Source: [Borrelia] tanukii
GTDB lineage: Bacteria > Spirochaetota > Spirochaetia > Borreliales > Borreliaceae
Direction of reading: 5' to 3'
NCBI RefSeq assembly: GCF_030436345.1
Contig: NZ_CP124038.1
Span: 558,001 to 622,000 of the forward strand
Length of the DNA: 64,000 nt
Positions 42,801-51,700 of the stretch are shown one piece after another (within the stretch, counting starts at the first letter, position 1; the number at the start of each line of letters is the position of its first letter). A program made the position numbers and the translations under genes. The notes beneath the pieces were generated by a model. The model saw only the letters and a list, made by a program, of their open reading frames with translations. It searched no databases and was not told the origin of the DNA.

Positions 42801-44153
42801 ATGTATTCATTAAGTGCATCAAAAAAAGATAAAATTTATAAAGATCTTTTAAAAATTGCAATTCCAACCGCTATTGAGTTTTTTTTATTTAACTTTATTT
42901 CTCTTACAGATAACGCTATGGTTGCATATCTTGGCGACTATCCTGTTGCAGGAGTTTCTCTTGCAAATAAATTTTTTGAACTGTTTGTTACTATTGGGTT
43001 TGCTATGGTAGGAGCTTACAATATAATCGCTACAAGACAATACAATCAAGGCGATTTTAAGAGTTTTAAAAATACATTTTTTATTAGTATATTAACTATT
43101 ATTTTATTTTCTTTCCCGTTTATATTGATTTCTAGAGTGAACCCTTTTTTTTTACTTAGATTGATCTCTAGTGATGTGCAGGCGGTTTATTATGGAGCAA
43201 TTTATTTAAACATAGCTATTTTTTCTTTTGTATTTGCAATCATAAAAGGGCTTGTTGCTAATGCTCTTAAAGTTGTTGAGATTGTTAAATTTCAAGTTTA
43301 CATTTCTGTTTTTTCAGTGCTTTTAAATCTAATATTAAATTATATTTTTATTTTTGTTTTTCATATGGGTGTAGTTGGGGCTGCTATTGCAACAACAGTT
43401 ATTCGCACCTTAGAGCTTATTATTTATCTTTTTTATACGGTATTTAACAAGAATTCAATTTTGCACTTTAAGCTTGATGATTTAAATATTAATGTTAAGT
43501 TGTTTGTTCAGTTAATTAAATTTTTTATTCCAATTCTTTTAAATGATTTTATTTGGTTTTTTGGCTATCTTGTATTGACGTCAATTTTTATAGGAATTGA
43601 TACTCATAGATATGCTGCTTACAGCATATCTTTTTCTGTTTATTTTATTATCTTTAATATAATTAATTCTTTTTGTATTTCTTTAAATATTATGATGGGC
43701 TATGAAATGCATAATAGTAAAAAAGAAATTATGAAAGTTGCAATTTATTTAGGTAGAATTGGCTTAAAACTTGCGTTTTTAACATCTTTTGCATTGTTTG
43801 TGTTTTCATTTTTTGCTCCTTATATTTTTTATACATTAAAATATTCGCACCTTACAGGAATTATTTTAAGGTATTCTTCTGTTTCTGCCTTTTTTATGGC
43901 TCTTGCTTTTCAATATCTTTTTGGATTTTTTCGTGCAGGAGCATCTCCAAGTTTTGGTGCTATTATGGAAGGTTCTGTAACGTTTGTTTACACTATTCCT
44001 ATTGCTTTTGTTTTAGCAAATTATACAAATTTTCCTTTTGAAATTATTGTTTTTATTCCAGCTCTTGAGGATGCAATCAAACTTGCTATTTCACTTCCTT
44101 ATTTTTATAGTGAAAGGTGGATTAAATCTATTAAAACAGGTTGGGAGGTTTGA
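42801..44153 (+). CDS. MATE-family multidrug/Na+ antiporter, second copy (BB0584 homologue)
   Basis: 450 residues from ATG 42801, preferred over the upstream TTG 42735 because GGAG lies 6 bases before it. Twelve predicted helices. The start (IAIPTAIEFFLFNFISLTDNAMVAYLG) and the middle (FHMGVVGAAIATTVIRTLELI) match the copy just upstream, so the two arose by an old tandem duplication. Their second halves differ more, suggesting different substrates or a heteromeric role. murD follows after 12 bases. Confidence 0.9.
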   Translation: MYSLSASKKDKIYKDLLKIAIPTAIEFFLFNFISLTDNAMVAYLGDYPVAGVSLANKFFELFVTIGFAMVGAYNIIATRQYNQGDFKSFKNTFFISILTIILFSFPFILISRVNPFFLLRLISSDVQAVYYGAIYLNIAIFSFVFAIIKGLVANALKVVEIVKFQVYISVFSVLLNLILNYIFIFVFHMGVVGAAIATTVIRTLELIIYLFYTVFNKNSILHFKLDDLNINVKLFVQLIKFFIPILLNDFIWFFGYLVLTSIFIGIDTHRYAAYSISFSVYFIIFNIINSFCISLNIMMGYEMHNSKKEIMKVAIYLGRIGLKLAFLTSFALFVFSFFAPYIFYTLKYSHLTGIILRYSSVSAFFMALAFQYLFGFFRAGASPSFGAIMEGSVTFVYTIPIAFVLANYTNFPFEIIVFIPALEDAIKLAISLPYFYSERWIKSIKTGWEV

Positions 44154-44165
44154 TATAATCTTATT

Positions 44166-45521
44166 GTGCGTTTAGACGAAATTAAAGGTTTAAATTTTTT
44201 AGTCATGGGCTTAGGTCTTAATGGAGGAGGAGTAGCTCTTTCTAGATTTTTATTAAAGCATGGTGCAAGGGTAGTAATTACTGACCTTAAAAGTGAAGCA
44301 GAATTAGCTTTAAGTATTGATTCTTTGAGAGATTTTGATGATCAAATTAGGTATGTTTTAGGCAAACACGATGCAAACGATTTTAAAAAAGCTGATATTG
44401 TGGTGAAAAATCCAAGTGTGAAGCCCAATAATAAATATTTAAAGTTTGCAAAACGAGTTGAAACGGATATTAGTTTATTTTTGATATTCAACAAGAATCC
44501 TATAATTGCAGTAACAGGCACTAAGGGCAAATCGACTCTTGTGTCTCTTTTGTATCAGGTTTTGAAAAAGAAATACCCAAGAGCAAAGCTTGGGGGTAAT
44601 ATTGGTGTATCTCCTTTGAGTTTTTTTGATCAACTTGATGGAAGATCTCCTTTAATTTTAGAGCTTTCTTCTTGGCAGTTGCAATCTTTAGAGAATTTTA
44701 ATCCTATTCTTAGCATTGTAACAAATGTTTATAACGATCACCAAAATTATTATTTGAATTTTGATGACTATATTGCCGATAAGTCAAAAATTTTTGTAAA
44801 CCAAACTTCAGGAATTGTAATTATTCAGGATAAGGCTTATTACAAATATTTTTCAAAATTTGAATCAAAAGCCAAAGTTATTTTATTTTCCGAATTTAAT
44901 CCTTGTGATTTTGATTTAGATGTTTTTTATTGCGATAAAGGTAAAGTATATTTCAATAACAAATTGATTGGAAGTTTTTCTGAGTCACAAGTTGTTTTTA
45001 TGATTCCCAAGCTTATTGCTTTTTTTGTTTCGTATTATTTAAATATAGACCTTGATCATACGTTTCAGATTTTAAATAATTTTAAAGGCATTGAGCATAG
45101 ATTAGAGTTTGTTAAATTAGTTCAAAATGTAATGTTTTATAATGATACAGCTTCAACTATTCCTGATTCTACGGTTTTATCTGTTAAAAGTTTGAAAACA
45201 AATGATAATCATATTAACTTAATTGTTGGAGGAACTGATAAAGAGCTTGATTTTTCAAGCTTTAGCAAGATTATAAATTGTGTGAAAACTTGGATCTTGA
45301 TACAAGGTAGTGCAACTGTAAAAATTATTAAGATTCTAGAAAAAAGTAGCATACAATATTTTGTGTTTGATTCTTTAAAAGGTGCAGTAAATTATGCTCT
45401 CAAGATTTCAAGTCCAGGTGACATTGTGTTATTTTCCCCCGCCAGTGCTTCTTTTGAGTTTTTTAATAATGAGTTTGATAGAGGTCTGCAATTTAAAAAT
45501 TTAGTTAATATGCTTGGTTAA
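44166..45521 (+). CDS. murD: UDP-N-acetylmuramoylalanine-D-glutamate ligase
   Basis: Adds D-Glu to UDP-MurNAc-L-Ala in peptidoglycan synthesis. 451 residues. N-terminal NAD-like fold (VMGLGLNGGGVALSRFLLKHG), ATP loop VTGTKGKSTL, central LELSSWQLQ and TNVYNDHQNYY, C-terminal FKGIEHRLEFV, NDTASTIPDST and GGTDKELDF. The start is GTG 44166; the nearest Shine-Dalgarno (GGGAGG, in the previous gene) is 17 bases away, so the start is the best available rather than certain. The stop overlaps the convergent femA-like gene by 4 bases. Confidence 0.95.
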   Translation: MRLDEIKGLNFLVMGLGLNGGGVALSRFLLKHGARVVITDLKSEAELALSIDSLRDFDDQIRYVLGKHDANDFKKADIVVKNPSVKPNNKYLKFAKRVETDISLFLIFNKNPIIAVTGTKGKSTLVSLLYQVLKKKYPRAKLGGNIGVSPLSFFDQLDGRSPLILELSSWQLQSLENFNPILSIVTNVYNDHQNYYLNFDDYIADKSKIFVNQTSGIVIIQDKAYYKYFSKFESKAKVILFSEFNPCDFDLDVFYCDKGKVYFNNKLIGSFSESQVVFMIPKLIAFFVSYYLNIDLDHTFQILNNFKGIEHRLEFVKLVQNVMFYNDTASTIPDSTVLSVKSLKTNDNHINLIVGGTDKELDFSSFSKIINCVKTWILIQGSATVKIIKILEKSSIQYFVFDSLKGAVNYALKISSPGDIVLFSPASASFEFFNNEFDRGLQFKNLVNMLG

Positions 45522-46561
45522 ATTTTTTTCCTTATTACTTTGTAATAAAAGTATCTGAGTTTTTCAAGATTTGCATAAATCTTGTAAATAAAATTTTTGT
45601 AAGTAAAATCATAACAGCCAATTCTGTGAATAATATTTCCCCCAAATCCTGTTTTAAAAGCAAAAAGACCAGATAAGGGATGTTTTTTATTTGCAGTTGG
45701 GGGGATTCCTAATAAATCATATTCTTTTATTCCTAGTTTTTTTAAAATTTGTATTGCTTTAAATTGCACTGCGTAATTAGGCATTAAATTTCTATATTCG
45801 TTGCTGGAAGCCCCGTAGAGATAGACTGCTTTTTCCTTGTAAATTCCCACTATTATTCCAGAAACAATCATGTTGTTGTAAAATGCAATTATTAATTTTA
45901 TTTGAGCATTTTTGTCTTGTTTGAATATTTTAATGAGGTTTTGTATATATTCTTCTGAGTGGATAGTAAATTTATCTCTTTTGCTAGTTTCTTTGTAGAG
46001 TTTGTAAAATTCAGTTAAATGTTTGAATTTATCATCTATTATTATATTTAGATTTTTTTTTGCGCTGAGCTTTATGTTGTATCTTGTTTTTTTTTTCATA
46101 TTAAGCAAAATATTTTCAAGAGAATTATTTAAGTTTAATATTGTTGTGTTTGAAGGCTGTATGTCATCAAATGATTTTTTTAGATATTTGATTTTAATTT
46201 TTAGTGGAGAATATTTATCATTTAGTGTTCTTTGATAGTAATACATTAAATCAAATCTTAAAAAAATTGTATTTTTATGTAAGTAGGGTTTTATTTTTGT
46301 GCTAAATTCCTTAATATTTTCGCTTATCTTGTCAATATTAGTGTTCTCAATAGTTTTGTTTGAAAATTCTGGATGCGGAATGTATGCTAAGTAAAAATTT
46401 TTAAATAGTCTTCTTTGCATTACAACAATTTTGCCAAGAACATCACTTTTAAATGCTATGGTTTTCCAATTATTGTTTTTTGTTGTTTTTATTAATGCCC
46501 ACAGTTCGCTTTGAAGATAATTTTCTTCCATTTCTTTTGTTTTTATTTTTTCAATAGTCAT
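45518..46561 (-). CDS. FemA/MurM-like peptidoglycan interpeptide-bridge aminoacyltransferase (BB0586 homologue)
   Basis: 347 residues with two GNAT-like halves typical of FemABX: SELWALIKTTKNNNWK at the start, LNNSLENILLNMKKKTRYNIKLSAKKNLNI in the middle, GIIVGIYKEKAVYLYGASSNEYRNLMPNY and YDLLGIPP toward the end, the last two being the conserved blocks. These enzymes use aminoacyl-tRNA to add residues to the peptide bridge. Borrelia peptidoglycan contains ornithine and glycine, by general knowledge, so it may add glycine to ornithine. It follows metG after 9 bases. Confidence 0.9.
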   Translation of the reverse strand: MTIEKIKTKEMEENYLQSELWALIKTTKNNNWKTIAFKSDVLGKIVVMQRRLFKNFYLAYIPHPEFSNKTIENTNIDKISENIKEFSTKIKPYLHKNTIFLRFDLMYYYQRTLNDKYSPLKIKIKYLKKSFDDIQPSNTTILNLNNSLENILLNMKKKTRYNIKLSAKKNLNIIIDDKFKHLTEFYKLYKETSKRDKFTIHSEEYIQNLIKIFKQDKNAQIKLIIAFYNNMIVSGIIVGIYKEKAVYLYGASSNEYRNLMPNYAVQFKAIQILKKLGIKEYDLLGIPPTANKKHPLSGLFAFKTGFGGNIIHRIGCYDFTYKNFIYKIYANLEKLRYFYYKVIRKKI

Positions 46562-46570
46562 TAATAGCTC

Positions 46571-48745
46571 TTAGCAAACTATTCCGTTTGGAATATCTTT
46601 AGATAAGATTTTGTTCTTAGAATGTTCTAATATTAAGTTTATTCCGTTTATTTTAAGCTCTCCATTTTCTGTTACTATATTAGCTTTTGAAAATTTATTT
46701 ATGTCAATTTTAGGTGGGCAGATAAGATCTTTATTTTGATCGCTTTCAAGTATTATTCTCTCCCCAACAATAGGATTTTTTATTGAATCTTCTACAATTA
46801 TAACTTTAAAATTTTTATTTTTATCCTCAGCAGCTATTAGCATTCCTTCAGATTTTATTCCTCTGAACTTTGCAGGCTTTAAATTATCTACTATTATTAT
46901 ATGTTTTCCTAAAAGCTCTTCTTCTTTGTAATGCCCTTCAAGGCTGCTAACTATTTGTTTGTCCCCATTAGTTCCGTCATCTACTTTTAATATGAATAAG
47001 TTTTTAGCCTCGGGATTTCTTTCTATTTTGTTTATTTTCACAACTCTTAAGAGCACTTTTTCTCTAAATAAGTTTTCCGGTTGTTCTTTTTCTTGCATAT
47101 TTTTCTCTCCTGAATATTTTAGTTTTAAATTGTTGATTTTTTTTTGCTCTAGTTTATTGAACAATATTTCTGTAAATTCGATTTTTTTAATTCCCGATTT
47201 AGTTCCAAGAATTTTGGTAGAAAATTGATAGCTGTTGCCAAAGAATTGTTGTATCTTTTTGCTTGTTTCGGGAATGAATGGCATCATTAAAATAGACAAG
47301 TCTCTGATTAAGTATATTAAGTTTGAGATTAGCTCTTTTGTTTCTTGCGGAAAGCTGTCTTTTCTTTTCCACGGTTCGTTATCTTGAAATATTTTGTTTC
47401 CAAGGGACGAAATTTTAAGTATTTCTTTTAGCGCAGATTTTAGTTCTGTCTTTTTAAAAAGATTTAGTATTTTATTATATTCTGGTGTTATTTGTTTCCA
47501 AAATTTATTTTGCATTTCTATTGTTTCTACAACATCTCCAAAGAATTTTTTTTGGAATGTTAATACTCTGTTTACAAGGTTTGAAAAATTATCAATAAGC
47601 TCTGTATTCACTCTTTCCATAAAATCTTGCCACATAAATTGAAAATCAGATTTTTCAGGTCTGTTGTAGTAGATATAAAATCTCCAAACATCAGAAGGGA
47701 TTCCTGTGGTAATAGCATCGTTTCCAAAAATTCCTGTTCCTTCCGATTTTGAAAATTTAAGATTTTCGTAATTTAAGTATTCGCTTGATGAGAGCTGGTT
47801 TAATATTGTCCAGTTTTCTTTACTTCCAATTTCTATGCAGGGGAATATAATTGTATGAAACAATATATTGTCTTTCCCAATAAATTGTACAAGATTTACA
47901 TGCTCATTATTTTTCCACCAAGATTCCCAATTTTTAACAATGTTTTTGGTAATTGAAATATATCCTATTGGGGCATCAAACCAGACATAAAATACTTTAT
48001 TTTCATAACCTTTTTTAGGTACAGGAATTCCCCATTTTAAATCTCTTGTAATTGCTCTTTCTTTAAGACCATCTCTTAAAAAAGCCTTTGTCATTTTAAG
48101 GGCATTGGTATTCCAATTCTTACTAGTAGTTGGATTTTTTATCCATTTTTCAAGTTTTGTTTTTATTTTGGGAAGATCTATATAAAGATGATTGGTTTTT
48201 TTCAAGATAGGTTTGTTTTTACAAATTATGCATTTTGGATTTATTAGGTCTATTGGATTTAAAAGCTTAGAGCAGTTGTCACACTGATCCCCTTTAGCTA
48301 TGCTTTGGCATTCTGGGCATTCTCCTATTACATATCTATCAGCCAAGAATATTGAATCTTTGTTGCAAAAAAACTGTTCAGTTTCTCGCTCTTTTATATA
48401 ACCATTTTTTTCTAATTTTAGGAAAAAATTTTGTACAATCTCTTGATGATGCTTGTTGGTTGTGCGACCAAAGACATCAAATTCAATATTAAACCATTTG
48501 TAAATTGATTTATGTATTTCATAATATTTATTGCAAAGTTCTAAAGGGGTAGTTTTTTCAATTAATGCTTTGGTTTCTGTGGCTGTTCCATATTCATCTG
48601 TTCCGCAGATATAAAGAGTTTCAATTCCTGACATTTTTGAATATCTAGCAAAAGCATCGGCTGATAATACTTGTACTAAATTTCCAAGATGAGGAATGTT
48701 GTTAACATAGGGTAGAGCAGCTGTTACCAGATTCATTTTTTTCAT
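46571..48745 (-). CDS. metG: Methionyl-tRNA synthetase
   Basis: Charges tRNA-Met. 724 residues. The HIGH motif reads PHLGN ([14 protein letters not shown]), KMSKS reads KFSKSEGTG, and the zinc knot has CPEC ... CDNC ... CIIC. This is the two-knuckle class. The C-terminal Trbp111-like tRNA-binding domain (about residues 610-724; [20 protein letters not shown]) makes it the dimeric type. GAGGGGG precedes the ATG. It heads an operon with the femA-like gene, another tRNA-dependent function. Confidence 0.97.
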   Translation of the reverse strand: MKKMNLVTAALPYVNNIPHLGNLVQVLSADAFARYSKMSGIETLYICGTDEYGTATETKALIEKTTPLELCNKYYEIHKSIYKWFNIEFDVFGRTTNKHHQEIVQNFFLKLEKNGYIKERETEQFFCNKDSIFLADRYVIGECPECQSIAKGDQCDNCSKLLNPIDLINPKCIICKNKPILKKTNHLYIDLPKIKTKLEKWIKNPTTSKNWNTNALKMTKAFLRDGLKERAITRDLKWGIPVPKKGYENKVFYVWFDAPIGYISITKNIVKNWESWWKNNEHVNLVQFIGKDNILFHTIIFPCIEIGSKENWTILNQLSSSEYLNYENLKFSKSEGTGIFGNDAITTGIPSDVWRFYIYYNRPEKSDFQFMWQDFMERVNTELIDNFSNLVNRVLTFQKKFFGDVVETIEMQNKFWKQITPEYNKILNLFKKTELKSALKEILKISSLGNKIFQDNEPWKRKDSFPQETKELISNLIYLIRDLSILMMPFIPETSKKIQQFFGNSYQFSTKILGTKSGIKKIEFTEILFNKLEQKKINNLKLKYSGEKNMQEKEQPENLFREKVLLRVVKINKIERNPEAKNLFILKVDDGTNGDKQIVSSLEGHYKEEELLGKHIIIVDNLKPAKFRGIKSEGMLIAAEDKNKNFKVIIVEDSIKNPIVGERIILESDQNKDLICPPKIDINKFSKANIVTENGELKINGINLILEHSKNKILSKDIPNGIVC

Positions 48746-48845
48746 TCAGTTCCCCCTCTTTTGAGTAAGCTATTAATATTGTAATACGTATAGGATAGTT
48801 TTTTTCAATACCTTTTATAAAAATTCTTTCAAAATTCACCCATTT

Positions 48846-48874
48846 TTGATTTTTTCTGTAAAAAATGATATAAA
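48846..48874 (+). promoter_or_regulatory. Sigma70-type promoter of bgp
   Basis: TTGATT (48846-48851), 17-base spacer, TATAAA (48869-48874). Transcription would begin about 20 bases before the ATG at 48902, leaving room for the AGGGG ribosome site. It lies in the 156-base divergent gap with metG. Confidence 0.65.
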
Positions 48875-48901
48875 TGTTTTTTATTATAGGGGTGTGAGTT
48901 T

Positions 48902-49696
48902 ATGAATCATTTTATTATAAGATTTTTTCTTTTTTTATTAGTTTTTACAAACGGCTATTTTGCTTTTTCTAAAAACATCAATGTTTTAATAGTAACTGCT
49001 ATGGACTCTGAATTTGAGCAGATAAGTAAGCTTATGTCTAATAAGGAAGAAATAGTTCTTAAGGAGTATGGTCTTAATAAAAAGGTTTTAAAGGGGAAGC
49101 TGTCTAATCGCAATGTTATGGTTATTGTTTGTGGGGTTGGCAAGGTTAATGCGGGTGTGTTTACTAGTTATCTTTTGTCAAAATACAATATAAGTCATGT
49201 GATTAATTCTGGAATTGCTGGGGGTGTTGTTAGTGATAAATACAAAAATATTAAAGTAGGGGATGTGGTAGTGTCTTCAGAGGTTGCATATCATGATGTT
49301 GATTTGACTAAATTTGGATACAAGGTGGGTCAGCTTGAGGGATTGCCTCAAAAATTTATTGCCAATAAAAATTTGGTTAATAAAGCTAGAGAGGCCGTTA
49401 AATCCAAGATTAAAGATTCTAATGCATATTCAGGATTAATAGTCTCAGGAGATCAGTTTATTGACCCAGCTTATATGAACAAAATTTTAGGAAACTTTAA
49501 AGATGTAATAGCTGTTGAGATGGAAGGTGCAGCGATAGGGCATGTTTCTCATATGTTTAATGTACCTTTTATAATTATTAGGTCCATATCTGACATTGTA
49601 AATAAAAAAGGAAATGAAGTTGAATATAGTAAATTTTTTAAATTAGCTGCTTTTAATTCAGCTAAAATTGTACAAGAAATTTTAAAAATTCTTTAA
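48902..49696 (+). CDS. bgp: Exported MTA/SAH nucleosidase, Bgp/Pfs-2 type
   Basis: Cleaves 5'-methylthioadenosine and S-adenosylhomocysteine to adenine and a sugar. 264 residues, longer than the cytosolic enzyme (about 230) because it carries a signal peptide (to about residue 23, GYFAFS). Catalytic features are kept: VTAMDSEFEQI, GIAGGV, VEMEGAAIGHVS and SDIVNK. In B. burgdorferi this protein is known as Bgp, an extracellular glycosaminoglycan-binding protein. A nucleosidase outside the cytoplasm could also scavenge purine bases, which Borrelia must import. Confidence 0.93.
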   Translation: MNHFIIRFFLFLLVFTNGYFAFSKNINVLIVTAMDSEFEQISKLMSNKEEIVLKEYGLNKKVLKGKLSNRNVMVIVCGVGKVNAGVFTSYLLSKYNISHVINSGIAGGVVSDKYKNIKVGDVVVSSEVAYHDVDLTKFGYKVGQLEGLPQKFIANKNLVNKAREAVKSKIKDSNAYSGLIVSGDQFIDPAYMNKILGNFKDVIAVEMEGAAIGHVSHMFNVPFIIIRSISDIVNKKGNEVEYSKFFKLAAFNSAKIVQEILKIL

Positions 49697-49727
49697 GAAA
49701 TATTTAACTTTTATAATTGGAAATTAT

Positions 49728-49772
49728 GCATGAAAAAAGATTTTTTTATTTAAAAATATCCTTTTTTTATGC
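49728..49772 (+). terminator. Imperfect hairpin after bgp, possible terminator
   Basis: GCATGAAAAAAG at 49728 can pair with CTTTTTTTATGC ending at 49772 (one mismatch), enclosing further A/T pairs. It lies 32 bases after the bgp stop and before pta. Confidence 0.4.
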
Positions 49773-49804
49773 GTTTATAAATTTGTGTTTTTATTTTTTA
49801 TAAA

Positions 49805-50848
49805 GTGTTTTGTTTAAAAGATTATGTTTTCAAGAAGGCAAAAATATTTGTAAAAGAGAATAAGTATAAAGCCAGTGTAGTTTTCCCCGAAAGTGGCGAT
49901 TCTAGAGTTTTGAAGGCAGCTGTTGTTATTTTGCAAAGAAACCTTGCGAATTCAATTGTTTTAATAGGTAAAAAAGATCCAGTTATTAATTCTTTAAAAG
50001 AATTTTCTAATTGTAATAATATTTTAGAAAGAATAGAGGTTGTTGATCCTAATTCTTTTCCAGACATTGAAATGTATTTGGATGAATATTGGAGTTTGCT
50101 GAAGCTAAAGGGAGTTGGAGCTACAAAGCAAAGTTTAAAAACTCAAGTTTTAGATGAAATTACTTTTGCTATGCTTATGGTAAGACTTGGTTATGCCAAG
50201 TCTTGTGTTTGTGGCGCTATTTCAACTTCTGCTAAGGTTTTGTCTAATGCTTTGAGAATAATTCCTAAGTTGGATGATGTTAAGATTGTATCATCTTTTA
50301 TGATTATGGATACTTCAAGTATTGCTCGTAATGTTGATTTTTGTTTTGGACATAATGGAATTTTATTTTTTGCAGATTGTTCTGTAGTGGTAAATCCCAA
50401 TTCTTTAGAGCTTGCAGAAATTGCATTGCAAAGTGCTAAATCTTTTAAAGATATTTTAAATGCAGAGCCTAAGGTAGCTCTTTTAAGTTTTTCAACAAAG
50501 GGATCTTCCAATGCTAGGGAAACTGAAAAAGTAAAGAATGCTTTAAATATTGTTAAGAATAAAGAGAGTGATTTGCTTATTGATGGGGAGCTTCAACTTG
50601 ATTCAGCTATAATTAAAAGTGTTGCAGAGAAAAAATGCAGAGAGTCTTTGGTAGCGGGTTCTGCGAATGTTTTAATATTTCCTAATTTAGATTCTGGGAA
50701 CATTGGTTATAAATTAGTAGAGAGATTTGCTTTTGCTAAGGCCTACGGTCCTTTTTTGCAAGGTTTTTCCAAGCCTATTAGTGATCTTTCAAGGGGTTGT
50801 TCTGTTGATGAAATTGTATTTGCAAGTGCTTTAATGATAGGCAGTTAA
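49805..50848 (+). CDS. pta: Phosphate acetyltransferase
   Basis: Interconverts acetyl phosphate and acetyl-CoA. In Borrelia it makes acetyl-CoA from acetate, feeding the mevalonate pathway, and sets the acetyl phosphate level. 347 residues. VVFPESGDSRVLKAA opens the domain, and the conserved GELQLDSAI, ANVLIFPNLDSGNIGYKLVERFA and GPFLQGFSKPISDLSRG blocks are all present. The start is GTG 49805 with no ribosome binding site, so the exact start is uncertain. The last 18 bases overlap the convergent ksgA. Confidence 0.95.
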   Translation: MFCLKDYVFKKAKIFVKENKYKASVVFPESGDSRVLKAAVVILQRNLANSIVLIGKKDPVINSLKEFSNCNNILERIEVVDPNSFPDIEMYLDEYWSLLKLKGVGATKQSLKTQVLDEITFAMLMVRLGYAKSCVCGAISTSAKVLSNALRIIPKLDDVKIVSSFMIMDTSSIARNVDFCFGHNGILFFADCSVVVNPNSLELAEIALQSAKSFKDILNAEPKVALLSFSTKGSSNARETEKVKNALNIVKNKESDLLIDGELQLDSAIIKSVAEKKCRESLVAGSANVLIFPNLDSGNIGYKLVERFAFAKAYGPFLQGFSKPISDLSRGCSVDEIVFASALMIGS

Positions 50849-51676
50849 AATGTTGGAAATTTGTATGAATTCTTCAACAGAAATGTTTTCAGGTCTTTTG
50901 TCTAAATATTCTTTTAAAAAATTTTCTCTTAGAGTATCTTTATTTACAATGAAATTAATAATAGTGTTTTTTAATTTCTTTCTTCTGCTTGAGAATACAG
51001 TTCTAATTAATTTGTTGAATGCTTTGAAGTCTTTTATATTGTTTTTTTTAGGAATTAGTTTTAGTGTTGTAGATTTAACTTTAGGTGCAGGATAAAAATT
51101 GTTTTCTCCTATGTCTATTATTTTAATTACTGTGAAGTGTGATTGTACTAAGACTGTAAATGAAGAATAGTTTTTGCTATTTATTTTTGCAGTTATTCTG
51201 TCGGCCAATTCTTTTTGCACTGTGAGTACCATTTCTTTTAAAAAATTTTCTTCAATTAATTTAGATATTACTTTTGATGCAATGTTGTATGGTAAATTTG
51301 AAAATATTTTATCAATATCTTTATTTTCGCTTGTGTATTTTTTTAAAAAATCTCCTTTTATCAATTTAAAGTTTTTAAATTTTCCAAATTTTTCATTTAA
51401 TATTTCTGAATATTTTAAGTCAATTTCAAATGCGGTTAAAAGATTGGTTTTTTTTAATAAAATATCAGTCATTGCGCCAAGACCTGGACCAATTTCCCAG
51501 ATTTTTTCATTTTCTTTTATATCCAAGCTTTCTATTATTTTTTGCCTTATGTTTTCATTGATTAGATAGTTTTGTCCCCACAATTTTCTTGGAGCTATTT
51601 TTTTTTCTTTTAATGTTTGTTTTATGCTAATTATACTGTTATAGTTGATATTCATAGATAAAAGAGATAATAGCAT
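50831..51676 (-). CDS. ksgA: 16S rRNA (adenine1518/1519-N6) dimethyltransferase
   Basis: Dimethylates two adenines in helix 45 of 16S rRNA, a late check in 30S assembly. Up to 281 residues. The SAM site is WEIGPGLGAMTDILL, then AFEIDLKY, GDFLKK and the catalytic NLPYN (about residue 139), followed by VQKELADRI and the C-terminal FSSRRKKLKN. The true start may be the ATG at 51655; neither has a good ribosome site. It lies 24 bases after the comEC-like gene and converges on pta with an 18-base overlap. Confidence 0.94.
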   Translation of the reverse strand: MLLSLLSMNINYNSIISIKQTLKEKKIAPRKLWGQNYLINENIRQKIIESLDIKENEKIWEIGPGLGAMTDILLKKTNLLTAFEIDLKYSEILNEKFGKFKNFKLIKGDFLKKYTSENKDIDKIFSNLPYNIASKVISKLIEENFLKEMVLTVQKELADRITAKINSKNYSSFTVLVQSHFTVIKIIDIGENNFYPAPKVKSTTLKLIPKKNNIKDFKAFNKLIRTVFSSRRKKLKNTIINFIVNKDTLRENFLKEYLDKRPENISVEEFIQISNILTAYH

Positions 51677-51700
51677 ATTATTCTTTATTTGGCAGCTATT

